Assembly (NCBI RefSeq): GCF_004210375.1
Contig: NC_134833.1
Location: 21,259,396-21,323,395, forward strand
Direction: 5' to 3'
DNA: 64,000 nucleotides
DNA from: Tachypleus tridentatus
Taxonomy: Eukaryota; Arthropoda; Merostomata; Xiphosura; Limulidae
Position numbers and translations under genes: made by a program. The notes below the pieces were generated by a model. The model did no database searches, was not told the origin of the DNA, and saw only the letters and a list, made by a program, of their open reading frames with translations. Shown here piece by piece: positions 57,301-64,000 of the stretch. The stretch's first letter is position 1; the number at the start of each line of letters is the position of its first letter.

Positions 57301-58858
57301 TTGACTCGCTTAGTTCTCTACTGGCCCTGGAATCGCTTCTCGTTGGTTCACACCCTGTTCTCACTGATATTCAAAACCAACTGGCCCATTTCTCATTAAC
57401 ATCTACTTTTATCCAGTTTCTCTGGATACCAGGCCATGTTGGTATTCGAGGGAATGAGCTTGCAGACACGACAGCTAAATCTATCTGTCCTGGCACTATC
57501 ACCACTGTGCCTATTCCATACATGGACTGTGGTCTTGTATTCAAGGCTTGGCTCCCTGCCAGCTGGCAGTCGACTTGGAGTGAGCAATGCGAAAACAAGC
57601 TTTTCCAAATAAAACCCTATATTGGACTTTGGCTGTTTTGCTTCCGTAAGGATTGGAAGGAGGAAGTTGTTCTGACTAGACTACGCATTGGTCACAGTTT
57701 TTTAACTCATCATTTTTTTTTTATCTGAAACTGATGCACCAATATGTAGTCTGTGTAACACTCAGGTCACAATAAGCCACATTTTACTTTCCTGCCATCG
57801 TTACAACTCTCAATGACAGCACCATTTTAAACATGTTTTGTCCCAAGGTTTGTCCTTCACGTTAGACAGTGTTATTGGTGACGGTAACGAATAAATAACA
57901 AACACTTAAATGACATTAAAAAGATTAATGGCTATTAAAAAAACTAAAAACTTTAACAAGGTGGACAGTGTTGTTATTACACTTTTGCTGCATGTTTTTT
58001 TACACTTTTATTACTTTCCCCTTTGATAATGGCTGTAATGACACATAACCCAGAACCAGGACTGGAAAGACCAACTTCAGGTGACTGACGATGATTCCTC
58101 TACTTATATGTTAGTCTTCCTGGCGGGTTATGATAATTACCATTATGCGAGAAAGGGTCCTTTATAACTTCTCTTTCTGTAGTTTCTCTCTTAACATTGT
58201 AGACTGGATGTCAACATTGGTTTTATGCCACTAATGTTTCTAATTGCTATTGGGTTTATCTTCATTTCCTTTTATGAATTGTACTACATTTACTTTACTT
58301 TTATCTTTTTACTGGATGCTTAGCACCTTATTACAATTTTGCTACACATCTTGTAAAACTTTTATTACTTTATCTTTTGATAAATGTAATGACACAACAC
58401 AAAACAGTTGCTCTTTCAGTGTTCTTTAATCTTAATGTACTGGTTTAACCAAAATCTTCAACTAAATCTTACAGGAATTTTTGTTTCATATGCATATTTC
58501 CTTTCTTCACCAGGAGACAAGATGGTGGTAAATGTGTTATTTAGAAATAATTGTTTATAACTTAGTGAAGACAGAGCCATTTGTGATACACTTAGTATAG
58601 TCATTGTTACCACATTTCACACAAGGAATATTCAAATGAATCTCAAATTTTATTGGTTTTTTCTAATGCACATATTTTTTTTCACGACCAAAGTTTTAAA
58701 AGTGATGTATTTACTTCCAAAGAAAACGGCTATTTTATATGTATATGTTTATATACAATGTGTAGAATGCTCCTGAGGAACCACCACCTTCGTATGAAGA
58801 AGCAGTAAAAGTTATGCCAATTACTGCAGTAACACTTTCAAACAGTGATAAACCATGA
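39212..58858 (+). CDS. Type I membrane protein with two EB-like modules and cytoplasmic PY motifs
   Basis: Six exons (39212-39302, 47022-47156, 47544-47690, 48832-48946, 53307-53442, 58766-58858) join with matching phases into 238 codons and a stop. Residues 1-30 form a signal peptide with a hydrophobic core at about 18-28. Two six-cysteine modules follow (C40 to C73 and C83 to C122), both with the pattern C-x5-C, then a CxC pair and a final Cys, as in arthropod EB modules. A sequon lies at N130. Residues 137-159 form the membrane segment, with CCC at 152-154. The tail of about 79 residues holds LPSY (198-201) and PPPSYEEA (214-221). PPxY motifs bind WW domains, for example of NEDD4-type ubiquitin ligases. 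I do not recognise the gene. A surface receptor or an adaptor controlled by ubiquitination is the best inference. An extra in-phase exon within the 7.7-kb first intron cannot be excluded. Confidence 0.78.
43173..43430 (+). mobile_element. tRNA-derived SINE, family A, diverged
   Basis: The head aggctcagcatggttaaagt is followed by the B-box-like gggttcaaattcttgcc. The body shows ggtaaaagagtagccaaaga and ggttggtgatgactagctgc. The tail is gcacagatagcctttttgta then attttacgtg. It carries many substitutions. Confidence 0.8.
43459..43481. repeat. (TA)n microsatellite
   Basis: About 11 TA dinucleotides. Confidence 0.9.
46039..46293. mobile_element. 255-bp element with TTAA-like ends and inverted repeats
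   Basis: The left end reads ttaacctgttgactgcca. The right end, on the minus strand, reads ttagcctgttcagtgcca, 15 of 18 bases the same. Near the right end the block taactcgtccgtggcactg is repeated as tatctcgtctatggcactg. The TTAA/CTAA ends suggest a piggyBac-type MITE (inference). Confidence 0.5.
47022..47156 (+). CDS. EB-module gene exon 2 (first cysteine module)
   Basis: The acceptor is tatttactag and the donor catg|gtaagt, phase 1 to phase 1. It encodes GVSHVGEPCILSVFCRG and CERGICRCKADYPIQV, closing with SHKCKHG. All six cysteines of one EB-like module are in this exon. Confidence 0.85.
47544..47690 (+). CDS. EB-module gene exon 3 (second cysteine module)
   Basis: The acceptor is tttcgaaacag and the donor aaaa|gtaagt, phase 1 to phase 1. 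It encodes GERCEYTEECTYYDDNAYC and STCECHTDYIYDASKGLC, a second six-cysteine module. One module per exon with equal phases suggests origin by exon duplication. Confidence 0.85.
47691..48831 (+). other. EB-module gene intron 3
   Basis: 1.1 kb of AT-rich sequence; no repeat or exon recognised. Confidence 0.5.
48832..48946 (+). CDS. EB-module gene exon 4 (membrane segment)
   Basis: The acceptor is taatttttcag and the donor gcag|gtgagt. It encodes ISETRNESSN and then LVLPTAVGLSLAFASVVCCC, followed by LALVHMCR, the membrane helix and a basic stop-transfer residue. A second acceptor six bases downstream (48838) also keeps the frame. Confidence 0.85.
49245..49494 (+). mobile_element. tRNA-derived SINE, family A, with deleted head
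   Basis: The head gtccggcatagctaggtggt then tagggcgctcgaatcccc has lost about 25 bases between the A and B boxes. The body, with gtaaaagagtagtccaagag and gtgggtggtgatgactagct, and the tail gtgcagatagcccttgtata then gctttgcac are intact. The loss probably arose between short matching sequences (ctcg and ttcg). Confidence 0.85.
49856..49981 (+). mobile_element. tRNA-derived SINE, family B
   Basis: The head reads ccccagtggcacagcagtat then gtctttagacttgcaatgca. The tail reads gagctgagcacatgtagcca then tttgtgtagttttgtgctt. Both parts match other family B copies. Confidence 0.7.
50041..52031. repeat. 62-bp minisatellite, about 32 nearly identical copies
   Basis: The unit starts tctttattggttactggtgg and goes on aaaactcataattgttttaa then aggtcaataagttagtgggtta. 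Successive starts are 50041, 50103, 50165 and 50227. Then come a 59-base unit (3 bases lost in ctcattg) and a 64-base unit (two extra g). From 50412 to 52023 I count 26 units of exactly 62 bases with no difference that I could see. The array lies in intron 4 of the EB-module gene. Confidence 0.97.
52105..52845 (+). mobile_element. TTAA-bounded non-autonomous element, 741 bp
   Basis: The left end reads ttaacccttaaacagtggca. The right end, on the minus strand, reads ttaacccttaagtagccact. The shared ttaacccttaa and the TTAA boundaries suggest a piggyBac-type element. A shorter unit (52105-52174) bounded by ttaaccctta and taagggctaa is nested at the left end and matches the element at 7659-7721. 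A tRNA-like stretch, acctggtggtttaggagg with gagtttgatttcca, lies near 52657-52712. Confidence 0.45.
53307..53442 (+). CDS. EB-module gene exon 5 (cytoplasmic tail, LPSY)
   Basis: The acceptor is gatatttgtag and the donor tgag|gtaaga. It enters in phase 2 and leaves in phase 0. It encodes RQNSEGSGILWFQGNRT and QLRAVDSLPSYDTVVHVE, with LPSY as a PY-like motif. Confidence 0.78.
53983..54080. repeat. Two-copy tandem duplication, 50-bp period
   Basis: The block gaatgatgtatgtacaccct, with actttccttccatgaaacat after it, occurs at 53983 and again at 54033 with almost no change. Confidence 0.9.
54640..56090 (+). mobile_element. Decayed pogo/Tigger-type DNA transposon
   Basis: From about 54690 broken frames give an N-terminal helix-turn-helix region (KFKRKV, SGPKKGRYPEIDA-like text), then from about 55130 a DDE transposase core: ETAVFFDMPHNYIVNV, GKQVTIKTTGYEKLRV, ILCVTANGNRLPLYVIL, MLVMDVFHGYLSDKI and LVIIPGGMKGQLQPL. 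The family's first catalytic aspartate (DET) reads EET here, the second is kept (MDVFHG), and the third (LQPLDV) reads LQPLYV. Stops and frameshifts are frequent, so it is inactive. The right end near 56059-56090 reads ggtgcatcttaaatttgaaa. Confidence 0.8.
56560..58430 (+). mobile_element. I-superfamily non-LTR retrotransposon, internally deleted copy 2
   Basis: This copy keeps both ends of the element. A G+C-richer 5' UTR (about 56560-57067) leads to the ORF1 start at 57068 (MDPPNKNLNKIMKKQSTG, then KRPYLEDSDQQSS). At about 57233 the sequence jumps directly into RNase H, matching copy 1 from about 2388 on. The match continues through 57300-57900 and the 3' UTR (57960-58240, matching about 3270-3530). 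The CxxC of the C-terminal zinc cluster (ATATGTAGTCTGTGT, about 57740) is still present. The last 100 bases differ from copy 1 and repeat part of the 3' UTR. It lies in sense orientation inside intron 5 of the EB-module gene. Confidence 0.82.
58766..58858 (+). CDS. EB-module gene terminal exon 6 (PPPSY)
   Basis: The acceptor is caatgtgtag, phase 0. It encodes NAPEEPPPSYEEAVKVMP and ends at TGA after NSDKP. The canonical PPxY motif followed by EEA is the form found in many NEDD4-family substrates. Confidence 0.82.
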   Translation, partial: NAPEEPPPSYEEAVKVMPITAVTLSNSDKP

Positions 58859-61344
58859 CGTGTATATATATCTTGTCTATTCGAGCATCCTGTCTTCCAA
58901 GAATCAAGTGAATAACTGTTGAACAGACCTACTGGAACCTGGTATTTCTGTTACCCTTTAATTGGTTTGTTAAGAGGTACCAGAAGAGGATTACTACTTA
59001 GTCTCAGTTTTGTTTAATGTTTTAAAGTTAGAATTATTTTATCTCATGTATCGCTACATTTGTAAAAAGATGGGTAAATGACATGCCAATTTTCGTTATA
59101 ATAACGTTAACCTGTGGATATGCTTCAAGAATTTCAGCTTTGTGTATTTTAAAATAAAGCTGTATCTTGGATTTTGTTGTTATATATTCGTGTATTGTAT
59201 GGTTTGTAATGTCCCATACATTTACACTAGTTATATTGTTTGTAGAAACTTTTGATATAAGAAATGTCGGCATTTCTTGTTTTGTTTTTCTTGAAGAAAA
59301 TGTTTTGTTCTATAAAAAATAATTTTGATGAAAGTTCCAAATAGTATACATAGTTGTAGGTTTTTCATTGTTTTACATGAAAAGCAGTTTACATAGTTTA
59401 GGTTTTTTTTCTTCATTATTTTACAAATTTAAATTAATTGGAAATGTCAACTTTTGATGTAATGGAAACAAGATAGTAATGTTTCATAAGTAATTATTCA
59501 TGTACATGAAAATGGAGTGATTTTATACTGTTAGAAAACTTGCCATTCATGCTGAAAAATATTAGGAATGTTTGTACCCTTATTCAGTGAAGTTGTGAAG
59601 GAATGTGGATATTTTATAGAAATATTTGTACATATTTAATATAAATATCAGTGTATGAACCAATGAGTATGAAAATGCAGGTTTAACTCAGTAACTCTAT
59701 ATATGGAACATGGTTAAGGAGTTCACGAAATATTTAGAAATTGAAGGCAAATGAAACGAGAACCAGTCGCAGCTGGTTTTACAGAGTTAAGTCTTGTTTT
59801 AAAATGAAGTTTCATTTTAAGTCATACTTGAACTCAAGTTATAAAATAGATTTATGGTACTAGTTTTAGAGGAAATGTAATATTTGGATCTGATAACTCG
59901 TGAGTGTGATGTCTTGGCCATCTGTATTAGCTTTGTGATGGCATACGAAAATAGTGTCATATCTGTGTCTACAGCAGGAAGAAGTGAATTCAGTTAAAAA
60001 CAACGATAGATTATCCCATTATAGGAGTTGTGACAACCCTGAGTTATGCCATGATTGTCAAGTGTTGATACAGAGAAAAATGTCGCAGTGATCTGTCATT
60101 TTTCGCTGATGGTTGTGGAATTAATTAGACCTTTATAGCTTATTTTAGGTCAAAACAAAGACTATTTTCCTGACTGTTAAGTACACTTGTGACTATGTCT
60201 ATATAAAGAAAGTTTTTGGTGTCTGTGTGTCATGTAACTCATGCTAAGTTTCTGGTCACATTGACTTCTAAGTGTTGCCAAATGCACAAATCTGGACAGA
60301 AATAAATTTTTTTTTCTCGACTCTTTGGGGAATCTGGGAATTTTCATAAAATCTCTTTTCCAAAACTTCTGAATTCACCAGTTTTTAAATGGTCCCAAAC
60401 AAATTGTTTCAGCTCCAAGGTTTGAACAAAGGTAAAACTTTTCAACTGATGCCTTTGGGAACTTGGGCAGAAAAAGCTTTTATGTGGAGTTGCTTAAAGT
60501 GGATCCCAAATTTGTCGTTGATTTGCATCACAGCATGTAAATAAGTAGGCCTACTAATTATTGTTAGTACCTTGGTTAAAGGAATGAAAACTAATTATAG
60601 TGAAACAGTGTAAAGTAGTAGTACAGTTATTAAATTTGTAATATCGCAGCCCCATAAAGCCCCATGGGACTTAGGCTCACGTGTTCATCAGTACATATAT
60701 CTGTATGTATGAATGTATCTTTGTTAGCATTCTATCTTTCCACAGAGATGTGCTTAACAACAGAAATCTGTGACTAACCAAAGACCTATAGCATTTCATT
60801 TTCACCTTTGTAAATCATAATGAGTGTTTTTGCCAACTATTACATTGTATACACTCAACATAGTATAGAAAGTAATGTATCATTTCCAGATGGTGTTTAT
60901 TTCTTTAAAATTTTTTTTTTCTTATATCCAAGAAATTGCTGAAATATAACTTAGTTATGGAGATATATTTTAATACTTGTTTCAATATAATGGTATCCAC
61001 TGCCATTGTCAGCTTGTACACATGTACTTTTGTATTGTTATAGACTTTTCTGAATTGGAATTAGCATAAGTGTTACACTTTTTTATTTAATAAATTTAAT
61101 CTTGAAGCATTAAGAGGTCAGTTTATTAATCTTTATGATAAGTTACCTTATTTTTTCTTTAAACTTAGGTCTGTACCTGTGGAGATTTTATTAGAAAAAA
61201 TTTTGATGGGAGCTTAACTGTTATGTATTAATATATTTTGTCATCTTAGTTTTATGTTGAATAGTAAGTGGCATTTTCTTATTATAACTGAAGTGTTGCT
61301 TTGATAACCTAAGTGAATTGCATGTGAATATGTTGTTTTATGAG
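58859..61344 (+). other. 3' UTR and flank of the EB-module gene
   Basis: AT-rich sequence after the stop codon without recognised repeats. An AATAAA at 59153-59158 is the first plausible polyadenylation signal; others follow, for example near 61087. How far the transcript extends is unknown. Confidence 0.45.
59153..59158 (+). terminator. Candidate polyadenylation signal of the EB-module gene
   Basis: AATAAA about 295 bases after the stop codon, followed within 40 bases by T/GT-rich sequence (ttggattttgttgttatata). Confidence 0.45.
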
Positions 61345-61470
61345 GGTGTGTGTGTGTTTTTTCATATAGCAAAGCCAAATCAGGCTCTCTGCTGAGCCCA
61401 TCAAGGGTAATTGAACCCCTGATTTTAGTGTTGTAAATCCATAGACTTACCTTTGTACTAGCGGGGGACA
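61345..61470 (-). mobile_element. tRNA-derived SINE, family B, antisense
   Basis: On the minus strand the head reads cgctagtacaaaggtaagtc then tatggatttacaacactaaa, with the B-box-like ggggttcaattaccc. The tail is gggctcagcagagagcctga then tttggctttgctat, ending in an (AC)n run. This is the best preserved family B copy here. Confidence 0.75.
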
Positions 61471-62180
61471 TTGTTTTATGACAACTGGAACTAGTGGTTA
61501 TTAAAACACTTCAGATTTACCATTTTAATGTGTTGATAATATGTCACAATAAATAAAGCATTTGTATTATGTACTGTCACAAAATACGTGCAAAGAAAGT
61601 ACATTCCGAAACAAGCAGAAATCCGTATCATATTGCTCATTTCATCATAAACTTTTGGATGTTTCCAGTTGTGTAGTTTTTGTGATGAATATGCCTGTGC
61701 TGGGAAAGTATTAAAATAATTCAAAAAGTAAAAGTAAATATTTTTATATTAATTGTTTTTGGAGTCTCAAAATTTTTAAATCATTGTTGACTGGGATCTT
61801 GCATGTATTACTTTCTTGTGGATGAAATTCTTTTACACTGTTGAGCTTTTGGATGAATAGTTTCATAATTTTGTTGATAAAAGGTATGATTCTTCATGTA
61901 TGCCATTATTAGTAAAAAACAAAATAATCTAAGGATAAATATTTCGTCAGGTAAAACGTTCATTTTTATATGGAGTTTTGTTTCCAAAAATTCCCCAATG
62001 TATTTGTGAAATAACATGCGAAACTATTATATTTGTGTGTGAAAGCAGAACTTTAGTATTTTTGTCCTCTCTCACATTTAATTATTATTTATGGCCCCCC
62101 TCTTTCTTCAGTGAAGTACAAGTGTGATAAGATTGTTTTATGTAATTCTGTTATCTTCAGACTGTGTGTTTCTTGCTTGA

Positions 62181-62448
62181 GGGCCTTGGCATGGCTAGAT
62201 GGGTTAAGGCATTTGACTCGTAATCTGAGGGTTGCAGGTTTGAATCCATGTCGCACCAAACATGCTTGCCCTTTCAGCCGTGGGAGTGTTATAATGTAAT
62301 GATCAATCCCACTATTTGTTGGTGAAAGAGTAGCCCAAGAGTTGGCAGTGGGTGGTGATGACTGGCTGCCTTCCCTCTAGTCTTACACTGCTAAATTAGG
62401 GATAGACAGTGCAGATAGCCCTTATGTAGCTTTGTGCAAAAAGAAACA
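62181..62448 (+). mobile_element. tRNA-derived SINE, family A
   Basis: The head reads gggccttggcatggctagat then gggttaaggcatttgactcg, with the B-box-like aggtttgaatccatg. The body, with gaaagagtagcccaagagtt and gtgggtggtgatgactggct, and the tail gtgcagatagcccttatgta then gctttgtgc are intact. It is moderately diverged. Confidence 0.88.
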
Positions 62449-64000
62449 TCTTACTAGAGTTAGACCATAACCTTTATAGAGTTTTAACTGGTTTAATTTG
62501 CTGATATCTACATTACAGTTGTGACAGAAGTTGTAGAACTAGCAAAGACAAACCTTTAAAAATGCTCATACACCATTGGGGTATACTGACATTGCAGACA
62601 GCACTTTGATTTGTTTGTTTTGCACTTTGTATGTATGAAGAATCTGCCTTAGTCTACAGAAATAATCTTCTGACATTGTGTTGGATGCAACTAGAGCAAA
62701 ACAGTATTTTATGAACAGCTTGCCAGGTTATCCATTCAGTATATCAGTAGGATTTAGTCATGCAAACTAAATGGTGTACTTAATTATACACTAATGTGTG
62801 GTTCCATCTGCCCATTCATAATATACCCTCCCTCCTCTTTTCATACTTTGTACATTTCATGTTGTAACAAACTGGTTTTTCCTATTTCAGTTTTATTTGG
62901 AGGTCAAGAATTCATCAGGATAGTGTTTAGCCTTGGCAATACAATTGTGTTATAACAGTAGAACATACTTTTAAACTTGATGCATTTAGCTACAGCTATG
63001 CAACATTTTAGTGTCCTAGGTGTTCATCCTTTGTGGTTGAAAACGGTGTCATTTTTGGTTGAATAATTCTGATACATCATGTATAACAGTAGTTTATTGT
63101 CAAAGGTTTTCTTGATATCTAGTAAAATGAGAGTAAGTTATAGGAGGGTAAATATAGATTACAATGACATAATTTTGGATATGACAAAAAACTGTAACCG
63201 ATGTAAGGAACGTGAAAAAAATTAGTATTCTCATATGTTAACATATATTTTTAGCATAATTAATTTTGAGAACTAATGTAGTGCATTGCATTTGTTGCAT
63301 TTTTTATTTAAGTGTTAATTTAATTTAAGTAAACAGATTGTTGTATGCTGACTTTACTTTCTAGTCTTTATTTCCAAGTCTTATGCACAGTCTAAAACAG
63401 TCCACATGGGTGGGGGGTGTGGTTGGACTGCAAGACAACTTCAAAAATCATTTCAAAGAGAGATAGTTTGATACATGTGCCTTATTAAAAGCAAAAGTTT
63501 TGGTTTCATTTTGGCCATTATAAATACATTTCTAGTGTTTCCCGGTTAACAAAAAAACAAACAAACTTGCTTTGCAGTTAAAAGAATTAAAAGTCAAATA
63601 TATTGTGGTGTTTTTTATCATACATTTGAAGCTGTAAGCCATAATGGTGTGGAATGATTACTTTCTTTAAAATATGCCTGTGTTAGTGTAGCTCATTGAA
63701 TAAGTATGTCTGATGCTTCCATTTAATTTATTTTGAAACGCTCTTGATGAGAACAAATGCTTTGAATACACGTGTTTCATCATACAAATAGAATAATTTT
63801 CATATTCTGTTGTGAAAGGAAATTTACTAGGCTGTAAAATATGGTTTCTGGTTCACTGTTAGTCCTTTCTCATAAAACATTACAAAATCCTGCCACATTA
63901 TCTGGCCTCCTCACAACACCCTATGCTGGTGTGTGTAGTCCTTTAAATGAGAACAGAATAATCTTAAAATATTATTATTGCTCTTTAGTCAATACTCAGT
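62449..64000 (+). other. Non-coding right edge of the window
   Basis: AT-rich sequence. Near 63530-63566 the text gtttcccggttaacaaaaaa then acaaacaaac resembles a SINE end, but no head or body is recognisable before it. No gene was seen. Confidence 0.4.

Larger units (their letters stand above)
53443..58765 (+). other. EB-module gene intron 5
   Basis: A 5.3-kb intron that is mostly transposon: a short duplication (53983-54080), a pogo/Tigger remnant (54640-56090) and an I-type LINE copy (56560-58430). The remainder is AT-rich and without recognised features. Confidence 0.7.

Noticed and set aside
63530-63566. SINE at the right edge
   Set aside because: Only an (aaac)n-like end is visible; no head or body precedes it.

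Overview
This window looks like animal nuclear DNA: AT-rich, with short exons separated by introns of 0.4 to 8 kb, GT..AG splice sites, AATAAA signals and dense transposable elements. The tropomodulin exons read like the arthropod protein, for example the MMNQDQYYASLLNKGQ stretch and an RVKR-type C-terminus. The tRNA-derived SINE that recurs through the window is one I associate from memory with horseshoe crabs. A chelicerate, probably a horseshoe crab, is therefore my best guess (inference; a repeat or genome search would settle it).

Layout. Positions 1-5710 are retrotransposon debris: an I-superfamily LINE with internal deletions, then two CR1-like fragments lying tail to tail. Eight exons of tropomodulin on the + strand run from 8945 to 21372. 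They lack the N-terminal exon(s), and their introns carry a 59-bp minisatellite, SINEs, a 1.1-kb inverted-repeat element and a mariner-type MITE. A stretch of about 4 kb without recognisable repeats follows and may be a long 3' UTR. Positions 25440-28200 hold a Penelope-like fragment, a jockey-like RT fragment split by a SINE with a visible target duplication, and an antisense SINE. An intact, intronless AIFM1-type gene occupies 28586-30514. From 30515 to 39211 I see mostly non-coding DNA with one candidate terminal exon, an inverted repeat and SINEs, two of them in inverted orientation.

The third gene runs from 39212 to 58858 in six exons that join in frame to a 238-residue protein. It has a signal peptide, two six-cysteine EB-like modules, one membrane segment and a cytoplasmic tail with LPSY and PPSY motifs. 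I cannot name it. Its introns hold a nearly perfect 62-bp x 32 minisatellite, a TTAA-bounded element, a decayed pogo/Tigger transposon and a second, deleted copy of the I-superfamily LINE. Its 3' UTR and flank, with two more SINEs, fill the rest.

The three genes have separate jobs (actin pointed-end capping, mitochondrial redox and cell death, an unidentified membrane protein) and nothing suggests they act together. The most interesting observations are the shared 3' tail of the SINEs and the I-superfamily LINE, the intronless AIFM1, the unnamed PY-motif membrane protein, and the very homogeneous 62-bp minisatellite inside its intron.
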